Of a DNA stretch of 64,000 nt, positions 35,740 to 44,450 are shown in pieces. A program made the position numbers and the translations under genes. The notes below the pieces were generated by a model. It was not told the DNA's origin. It saw only the letters and a list, made by a program, of their open reading frames with translations, and ran no database searches. The DNA comes from an uncultured Clostridia bacterium (GTDB lineage: Bacteria > Bacillota > Clostridia > Lachnospirales > Cellulosilyticaceae), in assembly GCA_937921505.1 (NCBI GenBank), contig CAKZUB010000064.1, forward strand, positions 30,542-94,541, given 5' to 3'. The number at the start of each line of letters is the position of its first letter. Positions within the stretch are counted from its first letter, which is position 1.

Positions 35740-36117
35740 CTAAAAAGCTGCCTCTAAATGAGTCAGTGTATCTCCGAGTATTTCTATGACATCAAACCTA
35801 CAACTTACTTCATACTTTTCATATTGCCTTAAATAAAATTTTGCTGTTAGCCTAATACGTTGTTGTTTTTTATAATTTACAGATTCACGAGGATACCCAT
35901 ATAAACTGCTTGCTTTATATTTTACTTCAACAAATACAAGGCATTCTTGCATTTTTGCTATAATATCAATTTCTCCAAACTTACACCTGTAATTATTACA
36001 AATAATGGTATATCCTTTTTTAGCAAGACTATCCATTGCTATTTTTTCATACTCCGAACCAACTAACCTTTTATTTTTTTGCGTGCTTTGTTTTGATATA
36101 TAATTCATCCACATCAC
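35740..36117 (-). CDS. YraN-family nuclease-like protein
   Basis: 125 residues from the first ATG; an ATG three codons later is equally possible. The PD-(D/E)xK-like pattern of UPF0102 is seen: GSEYEKIAMDSLAKKGYTIICNNYRCKFGEIDIIA, LVFVEVKYK. No function is proven for the family. Its 5' end overlaps the upstream FlhB-like gene by 47 bases, and it precedes pgeF. Confidence 0.85.
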   Translation of the reverse strand: MMWMNYISKQSTQKNKRLVGSEYEKIAMDSLAKKGYTIICNNYRCKFGEIDIIAKMQECLVFVEVKYKASSLYGYPRESVNYKKQQRIRLTAKFYLRQYEKYEVSCRFDVIEILGDTLTHLEAAF

Positions 36118-36358
36118 CTATAAATACCATGATTTTTGCAACTAATTCATACAATTCTACAGGTATTTGTTTTCCAATTTCTATTTCTGTTAAAATTGTA
36201 GCCAGCTTCTCATCTTGATAAACAGGAATATTACTTTTTTTTGCTTCTTTTAAAATATTTTCTGCTACCGTGCCTTGACCACTTGCTATAACAGTAGGTG
36301 CTGTCATATTCTCCGTATAAGAAAGTGCTGCTACTCTTTTTATCTTCTCTTTACGCAT
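36071..36358 (-). CDS. FlhB C-terminal-domain-like protein (YlqH/FlhX)
   Basis: 95 residues resembling only the cytoplasmic C-terminal domain of flagellar export protein FlhB: AALSYTENMTAPTVIASGQGTVAENIL, then IPVYQDEKLATILTEIEIGKQIPVELYELVAKIMVFI. The NPTH cleavage motif of true FlhB is absent, and no membrane segment is present. Bacillus ylqH is the same and follows ylqG and rnhB, as here. Possible role in a flagellar export switch, unproven. Confidence 0.85.
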   Translation of the reverse strand: MRKEKIKRVAALSYTENMTAPTVIASGQGTVAENILKEAKKSNIPVYQDEKLATILTEIEIGKQIPVELYELVAKIMVFIGDVDELYIKTKHAKK

Positions 36359-36367
36359 AGGCCCTCC

Positions 36368-37795
36368 TTATATTTTAAAGTCCATATGATTAAGTGAATA
36401 CTTAAATGCGTCCTCTGCAATAAATTGCTTATTCTGAGTGTGATCTAATAGCCCCCATGTTATCTTACTTAAACTAAATCCTAAAGTTTCTATTTGTTCG
36501 TTAAGCCTTGGCATATACTCTGTAATGTGTTTTTGTATGATTTCATCCTCAACTTCTATATGTAATAAAACATTTTTTTCTTGTTTATTAATGTGAATTT
36601 GTATATGATTGATACTTGGTAATGTGAGTGATAATACAATATAAAAATTATCTTGATTTTTCTTATGGGTCTTTTTGGGTTTAAAAAAATAAAGTTCACC
36701 TTGTGTTTCACTCTTTTCACTTAGCATAGGAAACATAAAATATTCTGCTTGTACATTCGCTTTTCCTAGTATACTAAGTGGTTCTTTGATATATTGAATA
36801 TAGTCCGTTTCTCCTTTAGATAAATTTGCTTTATCTAATGTTTTTAATATCTTTGTTAAGGTATTATAAGTGTTATATACCTTTTCACTTTCTCCTTGAT
36901 CACTTTTTATATTTTTAATATTTACCTTGATCATTTCATCATAAATAAGACCAATAAGCTTCTTTAATACGTTTTCACTTACACTGGTATAATCTTTACT
37001 CTCTATTACATTCAAAAGTTTTAACTGTGTCTCTTCTAAAGAAGGTCTTGATTGGGTCACCTTAGTGTTCTGTGTATCCTGCTCATTGAGTTCTTTATGA
37101 TCAAGTACCTTGGCTATCATTGTCTTTATTTTTTCATCAGGCATTTGCTCTTTAAGAGTACTAAAGACTTTTATTAAGTCCTCTTTATTACCTAGTCCTT
37201 GTAAAATAGACTTAAGATCTGAAACAAGATGATTTAAGCCCTCCTCGCGTAAAGCAGATAATGTTTTTACTTTTTGCTCTAGAGAGGTCTCCTGATGCTC
37301 TATAAGGTTAGTTACAACTTCTGAGGGTATCTCATATGTTTTATGAAGCTGATAAGCTTTAAGAAGCGTTTCTTTTACAAGTGGAAGGTGCTTTTTCAAA
37401 AAGTCATCTACTATCTCTTTCATGGGTACATTTTTAGGTAAGTTTAATTCTTCTAATACTTTTTGAGCAAGAGGCGTTTCTTGATTACCCGTGGCCTTTG
37501 AAGACTGTAAATAAAGCTTCCCTTCTTCTTTGCCTTGTACGATAAATGTCATAAGCTTTCCAGTTTCTAGTTGTTCAAACATATCAATTGGAATATGAAT
37601 TTGTGGCTTTACTTGAAGCGTATATTTATTGTCAGATAACTTTGTTATCAGCCCCTCTATACTGTCTCCAACTTGTAATTGTGATAATAATAAATCTACA
37701 TACTTTTGAAGCATTGCACTTTTTTGAAGAGTTGTTAACTCATGTGAACTCATTTGTTCATCAAATTGCTTAAGTAGTTGAAAATTATTAATCAA
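36368..37795 (-). CDS. YlqG-like protein with FliK-like C-terminal region
   Basis: 475 residues, poorly conserved. The N-terminal 100 residues form a small beta-rich region (GDSIEGLITKLSDNKYTLQV). The middle is Lys/Gln/Leu-rich and probably helical. The end (about 385-470) resembles the FliK hook-length control domain: LTLPSINHIQIHINKQEKNVLLHIEVED, then LNEQIETLGFSLSKI. In Bacillus ylqG lies between rnhB and the FlhB-like ylqH, as here. It overlaps rnhB by four bases. Function unknown. Confidence 0.65.
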   Translation of the reverse strand: MINNFQLLKQFDEQMSSHELTTLQKSAMLQKYVDLLLSQLQVGDSIEGLITKLSDNKYTLQVKPQIHIPIDMFEQLETGKLMTFIVQGKEEGKLYLQSSKATGNQETPLAQKVLEELNLPKNVPMKEIVDDFLKKHLPLVKETLLKAYQLHKTYEIPSEVVTNLIEHQETSLEQKVKTLSALREEGLNHLVSDLKSILQGLGNKEDLIKVFSTLKEQMPDEKIKTMIAKVLDHKELNEQDTQNTKVTQSRPSLEETQLKLLNVIESKDYTSVSENVLKKLIGLIYDEMIKVNIKNIKSDQGESEKVYNTYNTLTKILKTLDKANLSKGETDYIQYIKEPLSILGKANVQAEYFMFPMLSEKSETQGELYFFKPKKTHKKNQDNFYIVLSLTLPSINHIQIHINKQEKNVLLHIEVEDEIIQKHITEYMPRLNEQIETLGFSLSKITWGLLDHTQNKQFIAEDAFKYSLNHMDFKI

Positions 37796-38556
37796 GATAT
37801 CCCCTCTTTTTTTAGAAATGATTTTCTGTGCAGTGGCGTAATACCAAATTTTCTAATTCCCTCATAATGCTTAGGACTTCCATATCCTTTATTATTGATC
37901 CAATCATATTTATCATACTGCTTAGCATATTCATCCATCATACGATCTCTTGTAACCTTTGCTATAACACTTGCTGCAGCAATGCTGGCACTTTTGTCAT
38001 CTCCGCCTATAATTGCGTGTTGCCAAGTATCTATGCCAGGAATTATTTTATCTCCATCTACACCTATTTCGTCATAGTCATAATCAAGCTGTATCAATGC
38101 ACTTCTCATCGCTTCAAACGTTGCATTAAGTATATTTATTTGATCAATAACTGCTGCGTCTACAATCCCTATTCCAATGGCTAGAGCTGTTCTTTTAATT
38201 TCGAGATAAAGCTCTTCTCTTTTTAATGCACTCATTTTTTTTGAGTCTTTAAGACCGATTAAACATGCATCATAAGGTAATATAACTGCTGCTGCTACTA
38301 CAGGACCTGCAAGAGGGCCCCGCCCAACTTCATCTATACCTACTAAAATAGAATTATTCTGATGAAGATTTTGATCAAATTTACACTTCAAATGCCACTC
38401 TTGAATTTGTTTATCATGCTTAATTAATTTGTTTTGATATTTAATAAGTAAATTTCGAACGCCACTCCTATGATCTTCTTTAAAAAATTCTATTTGTTCT
38501 TTAAGTTCTTGGGTACTTAAATTTCTTAAAGCAGCATCTATTTCTGAAATTTTCAT
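37792..38556 (-). CDS. rnhB: Ribonuclease HII
   Basis: 254 residues. The catalytic motif GIDEVGRGPLAGP has D75 and E76; DSKKMS and the later VDGD and AAASVIAKVTRDRMM motifs are all present. An N-terminal helical extension of about 65 residues is usual for Gram-positive RNase HII. It removes RNA in RNA-DNA hybrids, including single ribonucleotides. Confidence 0.96.
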   Translation of the reverse strand: MKISEIDAALRNLSTQELKEQIEFFKEDHRSGVRNLLIKYQNKLIKHDKQIQEWHLKCKFDQNLHQNNSILVGIDEVGRGPLAGPVVAAAVILPYDACLIGLKDSKKMSALKREELYLEIKRTALAIGIGIVDAAVIDQINILNATFEAMRSALIQLDYDYDEIGVDGDKIIPGIDTWQHAIIGGDDKSASIAAASVIAKVTRDRMMDEYAKQYDKYDWINNKGYGSPKHYEGIRKFGITPLHRKSFLKKEGIS

Positions 38557-38569
38557 TTTGCCTCCTATT

Positions 38570-39118
38570 CTATTTTACAAGCCCAACCTGGTTAAAGGGA
38601 TATATTCGCACACCACCTTTTGCATAAATATTTTCTCTAGGAATAGGCCCAAAATATCTACTATCCATACTATTTCTTCGATTGTCTCCTAACATAAAAT
38701 AATAACCTTCTGGCACTTTATAAGGGAAGTGAATGTCCGAATGAGAAAATTCATAAGTACTATCTATATTTTTCAAGTAGGATGATTCATCTAATTTTTT
38801 ATTATTCACATAAATATTATTATCTATAATATCTATAATATCATCAGGCATCCCAATCACCCTTTTAATGAGATTCTCTTCCTTAAATTTAAATACAGCG
38901 ATTTCTCCTGGATACGGATCTCGGTAATAATAAGGTAATCTATTCACTATAAGATGATCTCCTGGATTAATAGTAAACATCATAGACCCCGTTGGGATTT
39001 TTGTATGGCTGATGATAAATGTAGAAATCATAAGTGCTGTTAATACTGCAAGTATAGGTTCTTTTAAAAACTCGATAAATCCTTTTATATTTTTTATGTT
39101 TTTATTCAAAATGTCCAC
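38570..39118 (-). CDS. Signal peptidase I (copy 1)
   Basis: 182 residues with one N-terminal transmembrane helix (21-37). The catalytic Ser is in IPTGSM (S45) and the Lys in LIKRVIG (K85); GDNRRNSMDSRYFG is the conserved box near the end. It cleaves secretory signal peptides outside the membrane. Adjacent copy 2 is clearly a tandem duplicate, about half identical by eye. Confidence 0.94.
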   Translation of the reverse strand: MDILNKNIKNIKGFIEFLKEPILAVLTALMISTFIISHTKIPTGSMMFTINPGDHLIVNRLPYYYRDPYPGEIAVFKFKEENLIKRVIGMPDDIIDIIDNNIYVNNKKLDESSYLKNIDSTYEFSHSDIHFPYKVPEGYYFMLGDNRRNSMDSRYFGPIPRENIYAKGGVRIYPFNQVGLVK

Positions 39119-39129
39119 TCATTTCTTTT

Positions 39130-39684
39130 TTAATTAAAGATCCCAACTTGATTAAATGGATATACTTTAATCCACCCTTTTCCATATATATTTTCTCGTT
39201 TTATGGCCCCTAGATATCTACTGTCATGACTTTGCTGTCTGTTATCTCCCATTAGAAAATAGTGTCCACTTGGCACTTCATAAGGAAAGGTAATACTCAT
39301 CACTTCTAACCTAGGCGTTGAGACACCCTCCTCAGCTAAATATTCAGATTCATCCAGTCTCACATCATTCACATAAATCTCTCCGTTTAAGATGTCTATC
39401 TTGTCAAAAGGCTCTCCAATTACTCTTTTTATCCAGTTTTCATCACCTTGCTTAAATACAACAATCTCTCCTCTATGTGGATCTCTATAATAATAAGGTA
39501 GCATATTAGTGAGAATATGATCCCCCTCATTAATTGTACTTACCATAGAAGGTGATGGAATTTTATTATGGCTTATAATAAATATTGTAAATAAAAGAGC
39601 CATGAGAACTGCAAGTATAAGTTCTTTTATAAATTCAATTGTTTTTTTAGTCATTATAATATTTTTTTCCATTTTCCCCATCAT
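39130..39684 (-). CDS. Signal peptidase I (copy 2)
   Basis: 184 residues with the same layout: one transmembrane helix (about 21-38), catalytic Ser in IPSPSM (S46) and Lys in WIKRVIG (K86), then GDNRQQSHDSRYLG. It lies 12 bases upstream of copy 1 and 17 bases after rbgA. In Gram-positives a signal peptidase often sits between rplS/rbgA and rnhB. Confidence 0.94.
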   Translation of the reverse strand: MMGKMEKNIIMTKKTIEFIKELILAVLMALLFTIFIISHNKIPSPSMVSTINEGDHILTNMLPYYYRDPHRGEIVVFKQGDENWIKRVIGEPFDKIDILNGEIYVNDVRLDESEYLAEEGVSTPRLEVMSITFPYEVPSGHYFLMGDNRQQSHDSRYLGAIKRENIYGKGWIKVYPFNQVGIFN

Positions 39685-39700
39685 TCCTTTACTTATCTTT

Positions 39701-40552
39701 TTAGTGAATATCTAGAGGCGTTTCTACTGTAATACGTCCCCATTTACCTGACCTAAATTCGTCTAAAAGTATCTGTGCTGTTCTTAACTCATCAATTTCT
39801 CCGCCAGATATTAGAAGACCCCTCTTAAGTGCGATTTTTTTGAATGTTTCATAACCATCTTCTGACACAATGATTTTGTATCTATCCTCAATCTTTTGCT
39901 TAAACCTACTTATTCCGAGTTCTAATAGCTGGATCGCAATTTCCCTATGGTCTAAAATATTATCATTAATTGATCCGATATAAGCAAGTCTCTTAGCCAC
40001 TTCTTGATTTTCAAATTTAGGCCATAATATGCCTGGCATATCTAAAAGTTCAAATCCTTTTTTAATCTTAACCCACTGTTTTCCTCTGGTAACTCCTGGT
40101 TTATCTCCTGTTTTTGTACTGCCTTTACCTACTAATGAATTAATAAATGTAGACTTACCCACATTAGGAATACCTACAATCATCGCTCGAACTGGCCTAT
40201 AGATTCTGCCCCTGGCTAAATCTCGTTCCACTCTTTCACGCAGCAGGTCTTCTGCTGCTTGAGTAACTTCTTTGATTCCTTTTCCACTAGTTGCTATAAT
40301 AGGGACAACTCTAACATTTTGTGTGCTATACCACTCGATCCATTTCTTAGTTATGTTTTCATCGGCTAAATCTGATTTGTTCAAAACAATAACTTTATGT
40401 TTATTTTGTGCAAGCTTGTCTATATCCGGATTTTTTGTACTATAAGGAGCTCGCGCATCTACTAGTTCGATTACAATATCTACTAGTTTAATATTTTCTT
40501 CTATTAATCGTTTTGTCTTTGTCATATGACCTGGATACCACTGTATATTCAT
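39701..40552 (-). CDS. rbgA: Ribosome biogenesis GTPase A
   Basis: 283 residues. A circularly permuted GTPase: NKSD (G4) near 57-60 comes before the P-loop GIPNVGKST (about 125-133) and DMPGI (G3). MNIQWYPGHMTKTKR is the typical start. It acts late in 50S assembly. It is first of the twelve-gene run to gpsA. The 150 bases upstream hold AT-rich sequence but no promoter that I can assign with confidence. Confidence 0.96.
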   Translation of the reverse strand: MNIQWYPGHMTKTKRLIEENIKLVDIVIELVDARAPYSTKNPDIDKLAQNKHKVIVLNKSDLADENITKKWIEWYSTQNVRVVPIIATSGKGIKEVTQAAEDLLRERVERDLARGRIYRPVRAMIVGIPNVGKSTFINSLVGKGSTKTGDKPGVTRGKQWVKIKKGFELLDMPGILWPKFENQEVAKRLAYIGSINDNILDHREIAIQLLELGISRFKQKIEDRYKIIVSEDGYETFKKIALKRGLLISGGEIDELRTAQILLDEFRSGKWGRITVETPLDIH

Positions 40553-40698
40553 TTTTCCACCTTTGTACTCGTATTTTGATTGTTTTCGTCCTATCTTCTT
40601 AATGATGGTGTATAGTGTGTTTATTTTAAACTCATTCTATGCGTATATATTACATACTCTTATTTTTTATTCTACTATAAAATTTCATTCTATACCAT

Positions 40699-40751
40699 TA
40701 ATTAGATAATAAAAAAAGGACTCTTGAAGTCCTTTTTTTATTATCTAATTA
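40699..40751. terminator. Terminator of the ribosome operon
   Basis: A perfect 24-bp inverted repeat (40699-40722 with 40728-40751) with a GGACT/AGTCC core and T-runs on both sides. The rplS stop codon lies inside it. Confidence 0.9.
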
Positions 40752-41088
40752 ATTCTTTAACTTTAGCATTTTTACCTACACGATCACGTAAGTAATTTAA
40801 TTTAGCACGTCTTACTTTACCGTAACGTATAACTTCAATTTTTTCAATATTTGGTGAGTGAAGTGCCCATGTCTTTTCAACGCCTACACCATAAGACATT
40901 CTTCTTACAGTAAAGGTTTCACGCACACTGCCGTGTTGTCTTTTTAAGACAATTCCTTCAAACATTTGAATACGTTCTCTTTGACCTTCTTTGATTTTCG
41001 CATAAACACGCACTGTATCTCCTACATTAAATGGAGTTACCTCTTGTTTAAGTTGCTCATCTTCAATTGCTTTAATAATTGGATTCAT
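40741..41088 (-). CDS. rplS: Ribosomal protein L19
   Basis: 115 residues from the chosen ATG, the normal L19 length. Conserved stretches include [26 protein letters not shown] and [18 protein letters not shown] longer frame starts 12 codons earlier, but AAGGAGA sits just before the ATG at 41088. It is last of the ylxM-ffh-rpsP-khpA-rimM-trmD-rplS series, and a stem-loop leader precedes it. Confidence 0.97.
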   Translation of the reverse strand: MNPIIKAIEDEQLKQEVTPFNVGDTVRVYAKIKEGQRERIQMFEGIVLKRQHGSVRETFTVRRMSYGVGVEKTWALHSPNIEKIEVIRYGKVRRAKLNYLRDRVGKNAKVKELIR

Positions 41089-41109
41089 AATCAATTCTCC
41101 TTTTTTATC

Positions 41110-41158
41110 AGATGTTCTTAACACGCATTGTGACAGCGGACCACCCGTAATAACACCT
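41110..41158 (-). promoter_or_regulatory. Candidate L19 leader RNA
   Basis: In the 75 bases before rplS, AGGTGTT and AACATCT close a 7-bp stem (41152-41158 with 41110-41116, one G-U pair) around a GC-rich inner part. The position fits the autoregulatory L19 leader known in Firmicutes. Confidence 0.5.
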
Positions 41159-41163
41159 AGAGA

Positions 41164-41937
41164 TTATAGCATGTCTTGTTCCTTTTTGCAATATTTTTTT
41201 GTATCCTCGTAAAAATATTCATTGATAAAATGTCTTTCTCTTTCATTTAAATGAGCTTCCCTTAGTAATTCAGGTCTTTTATGGAATGTATTGATAATGG
41301 ATTGTTCTCTGCGATAGGCTTCAATCTTTTGGTGATTGCCTGATAATAACACATCAGGTACCTTTCTGTCTCTAAAAACAGCAGGTCTGGTGTATTGAGG
41401 ATATTCAAGCAGTCCATCACTAAAAGATTCTTCTTCAAATGATTCTTTTTTGCCTAAAACGCCTGGAATAAGTCTTACAATACTATCTGTCATAACTAGT
41501 GCTGCAAGTTCTCCTCCTGTAAGTACATAATCACCAATAGATATTTCATCTGTTACAATTTCATCGATTACTCTTTGGTCTACCCCTTCATAATGTCCAC
41601 ATAGAATGACAAGTTCTTCTTCTTTAGAAAATTCTTCTGCCATCGCTTGATTCCATACCTTCCCCTGCGGGGTAACATAGATCACACGCATAGTTTGTGC
41701 TGAACTTCTTTCTTTGATAAACTGATAGCAATCATAAATAGGCTGTGCCATCATAAGCATACCCGCGCCTCCACCATATGGATAGTCATCTACTTGTAAA
41801 TGTTTATTATTTGAAAATGCTCTAATGTCTACAGATTCTATAGAAATGCAATTATTTTTCCTGGCTCTCCCTACGATGCTACACTCTAACATAGCATCTA
41901 TTGTCTCTTTAAACAAAGTCATTATGGTTAACTTCAT
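41164..41937 (-). CDS. trmD: tRNA (guanine-N1)-methyltransferase
   Basis: 257 residues. The trefoil-knot SAM site shows GHYEGVDQRV and SIGDYVLTGGELAA, with YGGGAGM near the N-terminus. It methylates G37 of tRNAs and prevents frameshifts. It overlaps rimM by four bases and precedes rplS, as in most bacteria. Confidence 0.97.
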   Translation of the reverse strand: MKLTIMTLFKETIDAMLECSIVGRARKNNCISIESVDIRAFSNNKHLQVDDYPYGGGAGMLMMAQPIYDCYQFIKERSSAQTMRVIYVTPQGKVWNQAMAEEFSKEEELVILCGHYEGVDQRVIDEIVTDEISIGDYVLTGGELAALVMTDSIVRLIPGVLGKKESFEEESFSDGLLEYPQYTRPAVFRDRKVPDVLLSGNHQKIEAYRREQSIINTFHKRPELLREAHLNERERHFINEYFYEDTKKYCKKEQDML

Positions 41938-42455
41938 AGTTCCTCTAGTCCTTCTAAGAGTTCCACACTCATTGTCTTATTTTCTAAATCAACTTGTTTA
42001 ATCACTTGCTTAATAGCTGGAATCAATAATTCTTTTCCTGTTTCTTCATTCTTAATAACATATACATCATTACTTCCTGTGTAAATGATATCTATAAGTT
42101 TACCAAGTATACGACCGTCTTGTGTCTTTACATTTAAATCATATAAATCCCCTATATAGTATTCATCATTCCCAAGAGGCAAACTATCTTCTTTATTAAT
42201 TTTCAAAGTTGCATTTTTAAATAATTCTGCATCATTTAGTGTGTCAATTCCCTCAAATTTAATTAAGACAAATTTTTTATGATACCGAATGCCTTCAATT
42301 TTGTAGCGTTGCATTTCTTTTCTCTCAATATAGATCTCTTTTAATCTCTCAAACCTTTTAGGATCATCTGTTATAGGAATAACCTTTACTTCTCCTTTAA
42401 TGCCATGTGTATTAACTATCTTACCAACTGTAAACATTTTTTCCACATTACTCAT
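41934..42455 (-). CDS. rimM: 16S rRNA processing protein RimM
   Basis: 173 residues. The N-terminal motif GKIVNTHGIKGEVKVIPITDD and the C-terminal PRC-barrel (DYIGDLYDLNV, ELLIPAIKQVIKQVD) match RimM. It helps 30S head maturation and binds S19. It lies upstream of trmD. The 115-base spacer before it contains a long palindrome, unusual for this tight operon. Confidence 0.94.
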   Translation of the reverse strand: MSNVEKMFTVGKIVNTHGIKGEVKVIPITDDPKRFERLKEIYIERKEMQRYKIEGIRYHKKFVLIKFEGIDTLNDAELFKNATLKINKEDSLPLGNDEYYIGDLYDLNVKTQDGRILGKLIDIIYTGSNDVYVIKNEETGKELLIPAIKQVIKQVDLENKTMSVELLEGLEEL

Positions 42456-42480
42456 CCTTTTATATTAAAATATTTATATC

Positions 42481-42516
42481 ATTTCATAAGTTATGATATA
42501 TCATAACTTATGAAAT
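42481..42516. repeat. 36-base perfect palindrome upstream of rimM
   Basis: ATTTCATAAGTTATGATA followed directly by its reverse complement. It starts 25 bases upstream of the rimM ATG. As RNA it would form a 16-bp AU-rich hairpin; as DNA it could be a protein site. Confidence 0.85.
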
Positions 42517-42550
42517 CATACAAAAGTAACCTTATGCATATACAGTTAAA

Positions 42551-42571
42551 GGTTAGGGAATATCCCTAACC
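42551..42571 (-). terminator. Stem-loop after khpA
   Basis: GGTTAGGGA/TCCCTAACC, 9-bp stem with a 3-base loop, overlapping the khpA stop. Only TTTAACTG follows, so it is a weak or partial terminator inside the operon. Confidence 0.55.
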
Positions 42572-42801
42572 TAGTCAACTATATCAATAACAACCTTTTT
42601 GCTTACACCAACTGTTGCAGCTTTGACTATCGTACGAATAGACTTAGCTATTCTGCCTTGTTTACCAATTATTTTGCCCATATCTTCTGGGGCTACTTTA
42701 AGTGATAAAATAATTTTGTCATCTTCTTCTTTTTCTGAGACAAAAACTTGATCCGGATAATCAACTAACTCTTGAGCTATGGTCTGTAATAAATTTTTCA
42801 T
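42571..42801 (-). CDS. khpA: KhpA, KH-domain RNA-binding protein
   Basis: 76 residues, a single type II KH domain with the GxxG loop GKQGRIAKSIRTIVK. KhpA works with KhpB/EloR in cell-wall elongation and RNA binding in Gram-positives. It lies between rpsP and rimM, its conserved place. It was formerly annotated as YlqC. Confidence 0.95.
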   Translation of the reverse strand: MKNLLQTIAQELVDYPDQVFVSEKEEDDKIILSLKVAPEDMGKIIGKQGRIAKSIRTIVKAATVGVSKKVVIDIVD

Positions 42802-42824
42802 CGGATTACCTCCTCTAAAAGTAA

Positions 42825-43070
42825 TTACATTTTAATACCTGCTTTTTTTAATAAGTCTCTTACTGTATCAGTTGGTTGTGCACCATTTCCCAACCATTTT
42901 TGTGCTGCTTCTTGATTGATGCTTAATTCATTAGGTTCTTGACAAGGATTATAGTAACCTATTTCTTCAATAAAACGTCCATCTCTCGGCGCGCGAGAAT
43001 CTGCAACGACTACTCTATAGAAAGGAGACTTTTTTGCACCCATTCTTTTTAAACGAATTTTTACTGCCAT
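42825..43070 (-). CDS. rpsP: Ribosomal protein S16
   Basis: 81 residues from ATG 43070. [42 protein letters not shown] is the universal S16 start, of which only the first few residues need be noted. The earlier in-frame GTG lies inside the AAGGAGGTG ribosome binding site and is rejected. It follows ffh by about 30 bases. Confidence 0.98.
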   Translation of the reverse strand: MAVKIRLKRMGAKKSPFYRVVVADSRAPRDGRFIEEIGYYNPCQEPNELSINQEAAQKWLGNGAQPTDTVRDLLKKAGIKM

Positions 43071-43103
43071 GTTTTTCACCTCCTTAAATCATATAATATT
43101 TAT

Positions 43104-44438
43104 TTACATAAAAGGAAATTTTAATTTACCTTTTTTGCCCTTCATAGCTCCTGAAAATTGCTTCATAACACCCTGCATTTGTTCAAACTGCTTAATCAGT
43201 CTATTGACTTCTTGCATATCTCTTCCTGAGCCTTTTGCAATCCTTTTTTTTCTAGCCATATTTAAAAGATTTGGATTTAATCTTTCTGCCTTTGTCATAG
43301 ATAATATGATTGCTTCTATATGGGCCATTTGCTTGTCATCTATTTGTATGTCTCCAAGTTTAGCTGTATTAAGTCCTGGAATCATGCCTACAAGCTGACT
43401 AATAGGTCCCATGTTTTTAACTTGCTGCATTTGATCTAAGAAGTCTTCAAAATTAAATTCAGCTTTTCTGAACTTTGCTTCTAATTCTTTTGCCTTCTTT
43501 TCATCTATATTTTGATGAGCTTTTTCTATAAGCGTTAAAACGTCTCCCATCCCTAATATGCGGGATGCTATACGATCAGGATGAAAAGACTCTAAATCAC
43601 CAAGCTTTTCTCCCATACCAACATACTTAATGGGTTTATTGGTAACTGCCTTAATAGATAATGCAGCGCCACCTCTACTATCGCCGTCTAGCTTTGTCAT
43701 TATTACACCATCAAGGCCGAGATCTTTATCAAAAGATTCTGCAACGTTGACTGCATCTTGTCCAGTCATTGCATCTACAACAATCAATATTTCTTGTGGC
43801 TTCACTTCTTTTTTAATATTTTTAAGTTCATCCATAAGTACTTCATCAATATGAAGCCTACCAGCTGTATCAATCAAAACAACGTCTAAATTGTTCTCTC
43901 TAGCATGTTGCATACCCGCCTTAGCTATCTCTACTGGGCTTGTCTGTATGCCTAATGAAAATACTGGGACATTAACTTGCTTGCCAACTTTTATCAGCTG
44001 ATCTATAGCTGCTGGTCTATAAATATCGCAAGCTACAAGCAGTGGCCTTTTGCCTTGTGATTTAATAAGTGATGCAAGCTTTGCACTTGTTGTTGTCTTA
44101 CCAGCACCTTGTAATCCAACCATCATAATCGTTGTAATGCCTCTAGGAGCAAATGAAATTTTGCTTTGAGTTGTTCCCATTAAATTAATGAGTTCATCGT
44201 TTACAATTTTAATGACTTGTTGGCCTGGCGTTAAGCTTTCCATAACTTCTTGACCTATAGAACGTTCTTCTATGGTCTTGATAAAGCTTTTTACAACTTT
44301 AAAATTAACATCTGCTTCTAGAAGCGCTAGTTTAACTTCTCTTAAAGCAAGTTTAACGTCTTTGTCCGTTAATTTACCCTTACCTTTTAATTGTTTAAAA
44401 ACATCTTGCAGTTTAGATGATAATTGATCAAAGGGCAT
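43104..44438 (-). CDS. ffh: Signal recognition particle GTPase Ffh
   Basis: 444 residues. N domain (1-90), GTPase with GLQGAGKTTTSAKLA near 107, DTAGRLH and TKLDGDSRGG, and a methionine-rich M domain from about 300 (LVGMIPGLN, RKKRIAKGSGRDMQEVNRL). It binds signal sequences and SRP RNA. It lies 12 bases after ylxM. No SRP RNA gene was seen nearby. Confidence 0.97.
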   Translation of the reverse strand: MPFDQLSSKLQDVFKQLKGKGKLTDKDVKLALREVKLALLEADVNFKVVKSFIKTIEERSIGQEVMESLTPGQQVIKIVNDELINLMGTTQSKISFAPRGITTIMMVGLQGAGKTTTSAKLASLIKSQGKRPLLVACDIYRPAAIDQLIKVGKQVNVPVFSLGIQTSPVEIAKAGMQHARENNLDVVLIDTAGRLHIDEVLMDELKNIKKEVKPQEILIVVDAMTGQDAVNVAESFDKDLGLDGVIMTKLDGDSRGGAALSIKAVTNKPIKYVGMGEKLGDLESFHPDRIASRILGMGDVLTLIEKAHQNIDEKKAKELEAKFRKAEFNFEDFLDQMQQVKNMGPISQLVGMIPGLNTAKLGDIQIDDKQMAHIEAIILSMTKAERLNPNLLNMARKKRIAKGSGRDMQEVNRLIKQFEQMQGVMKQFSGAMKGKKGKLKFPFM

Positions 44439-44450
44439 GTAAAAGTCCTC

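Noticed and set aside
38570..39684. The two signal peptidase genes as a broken single gene
   Set aside because: Each has a complete membrane helix, catalytic Ser and Lys and its own start and stop.
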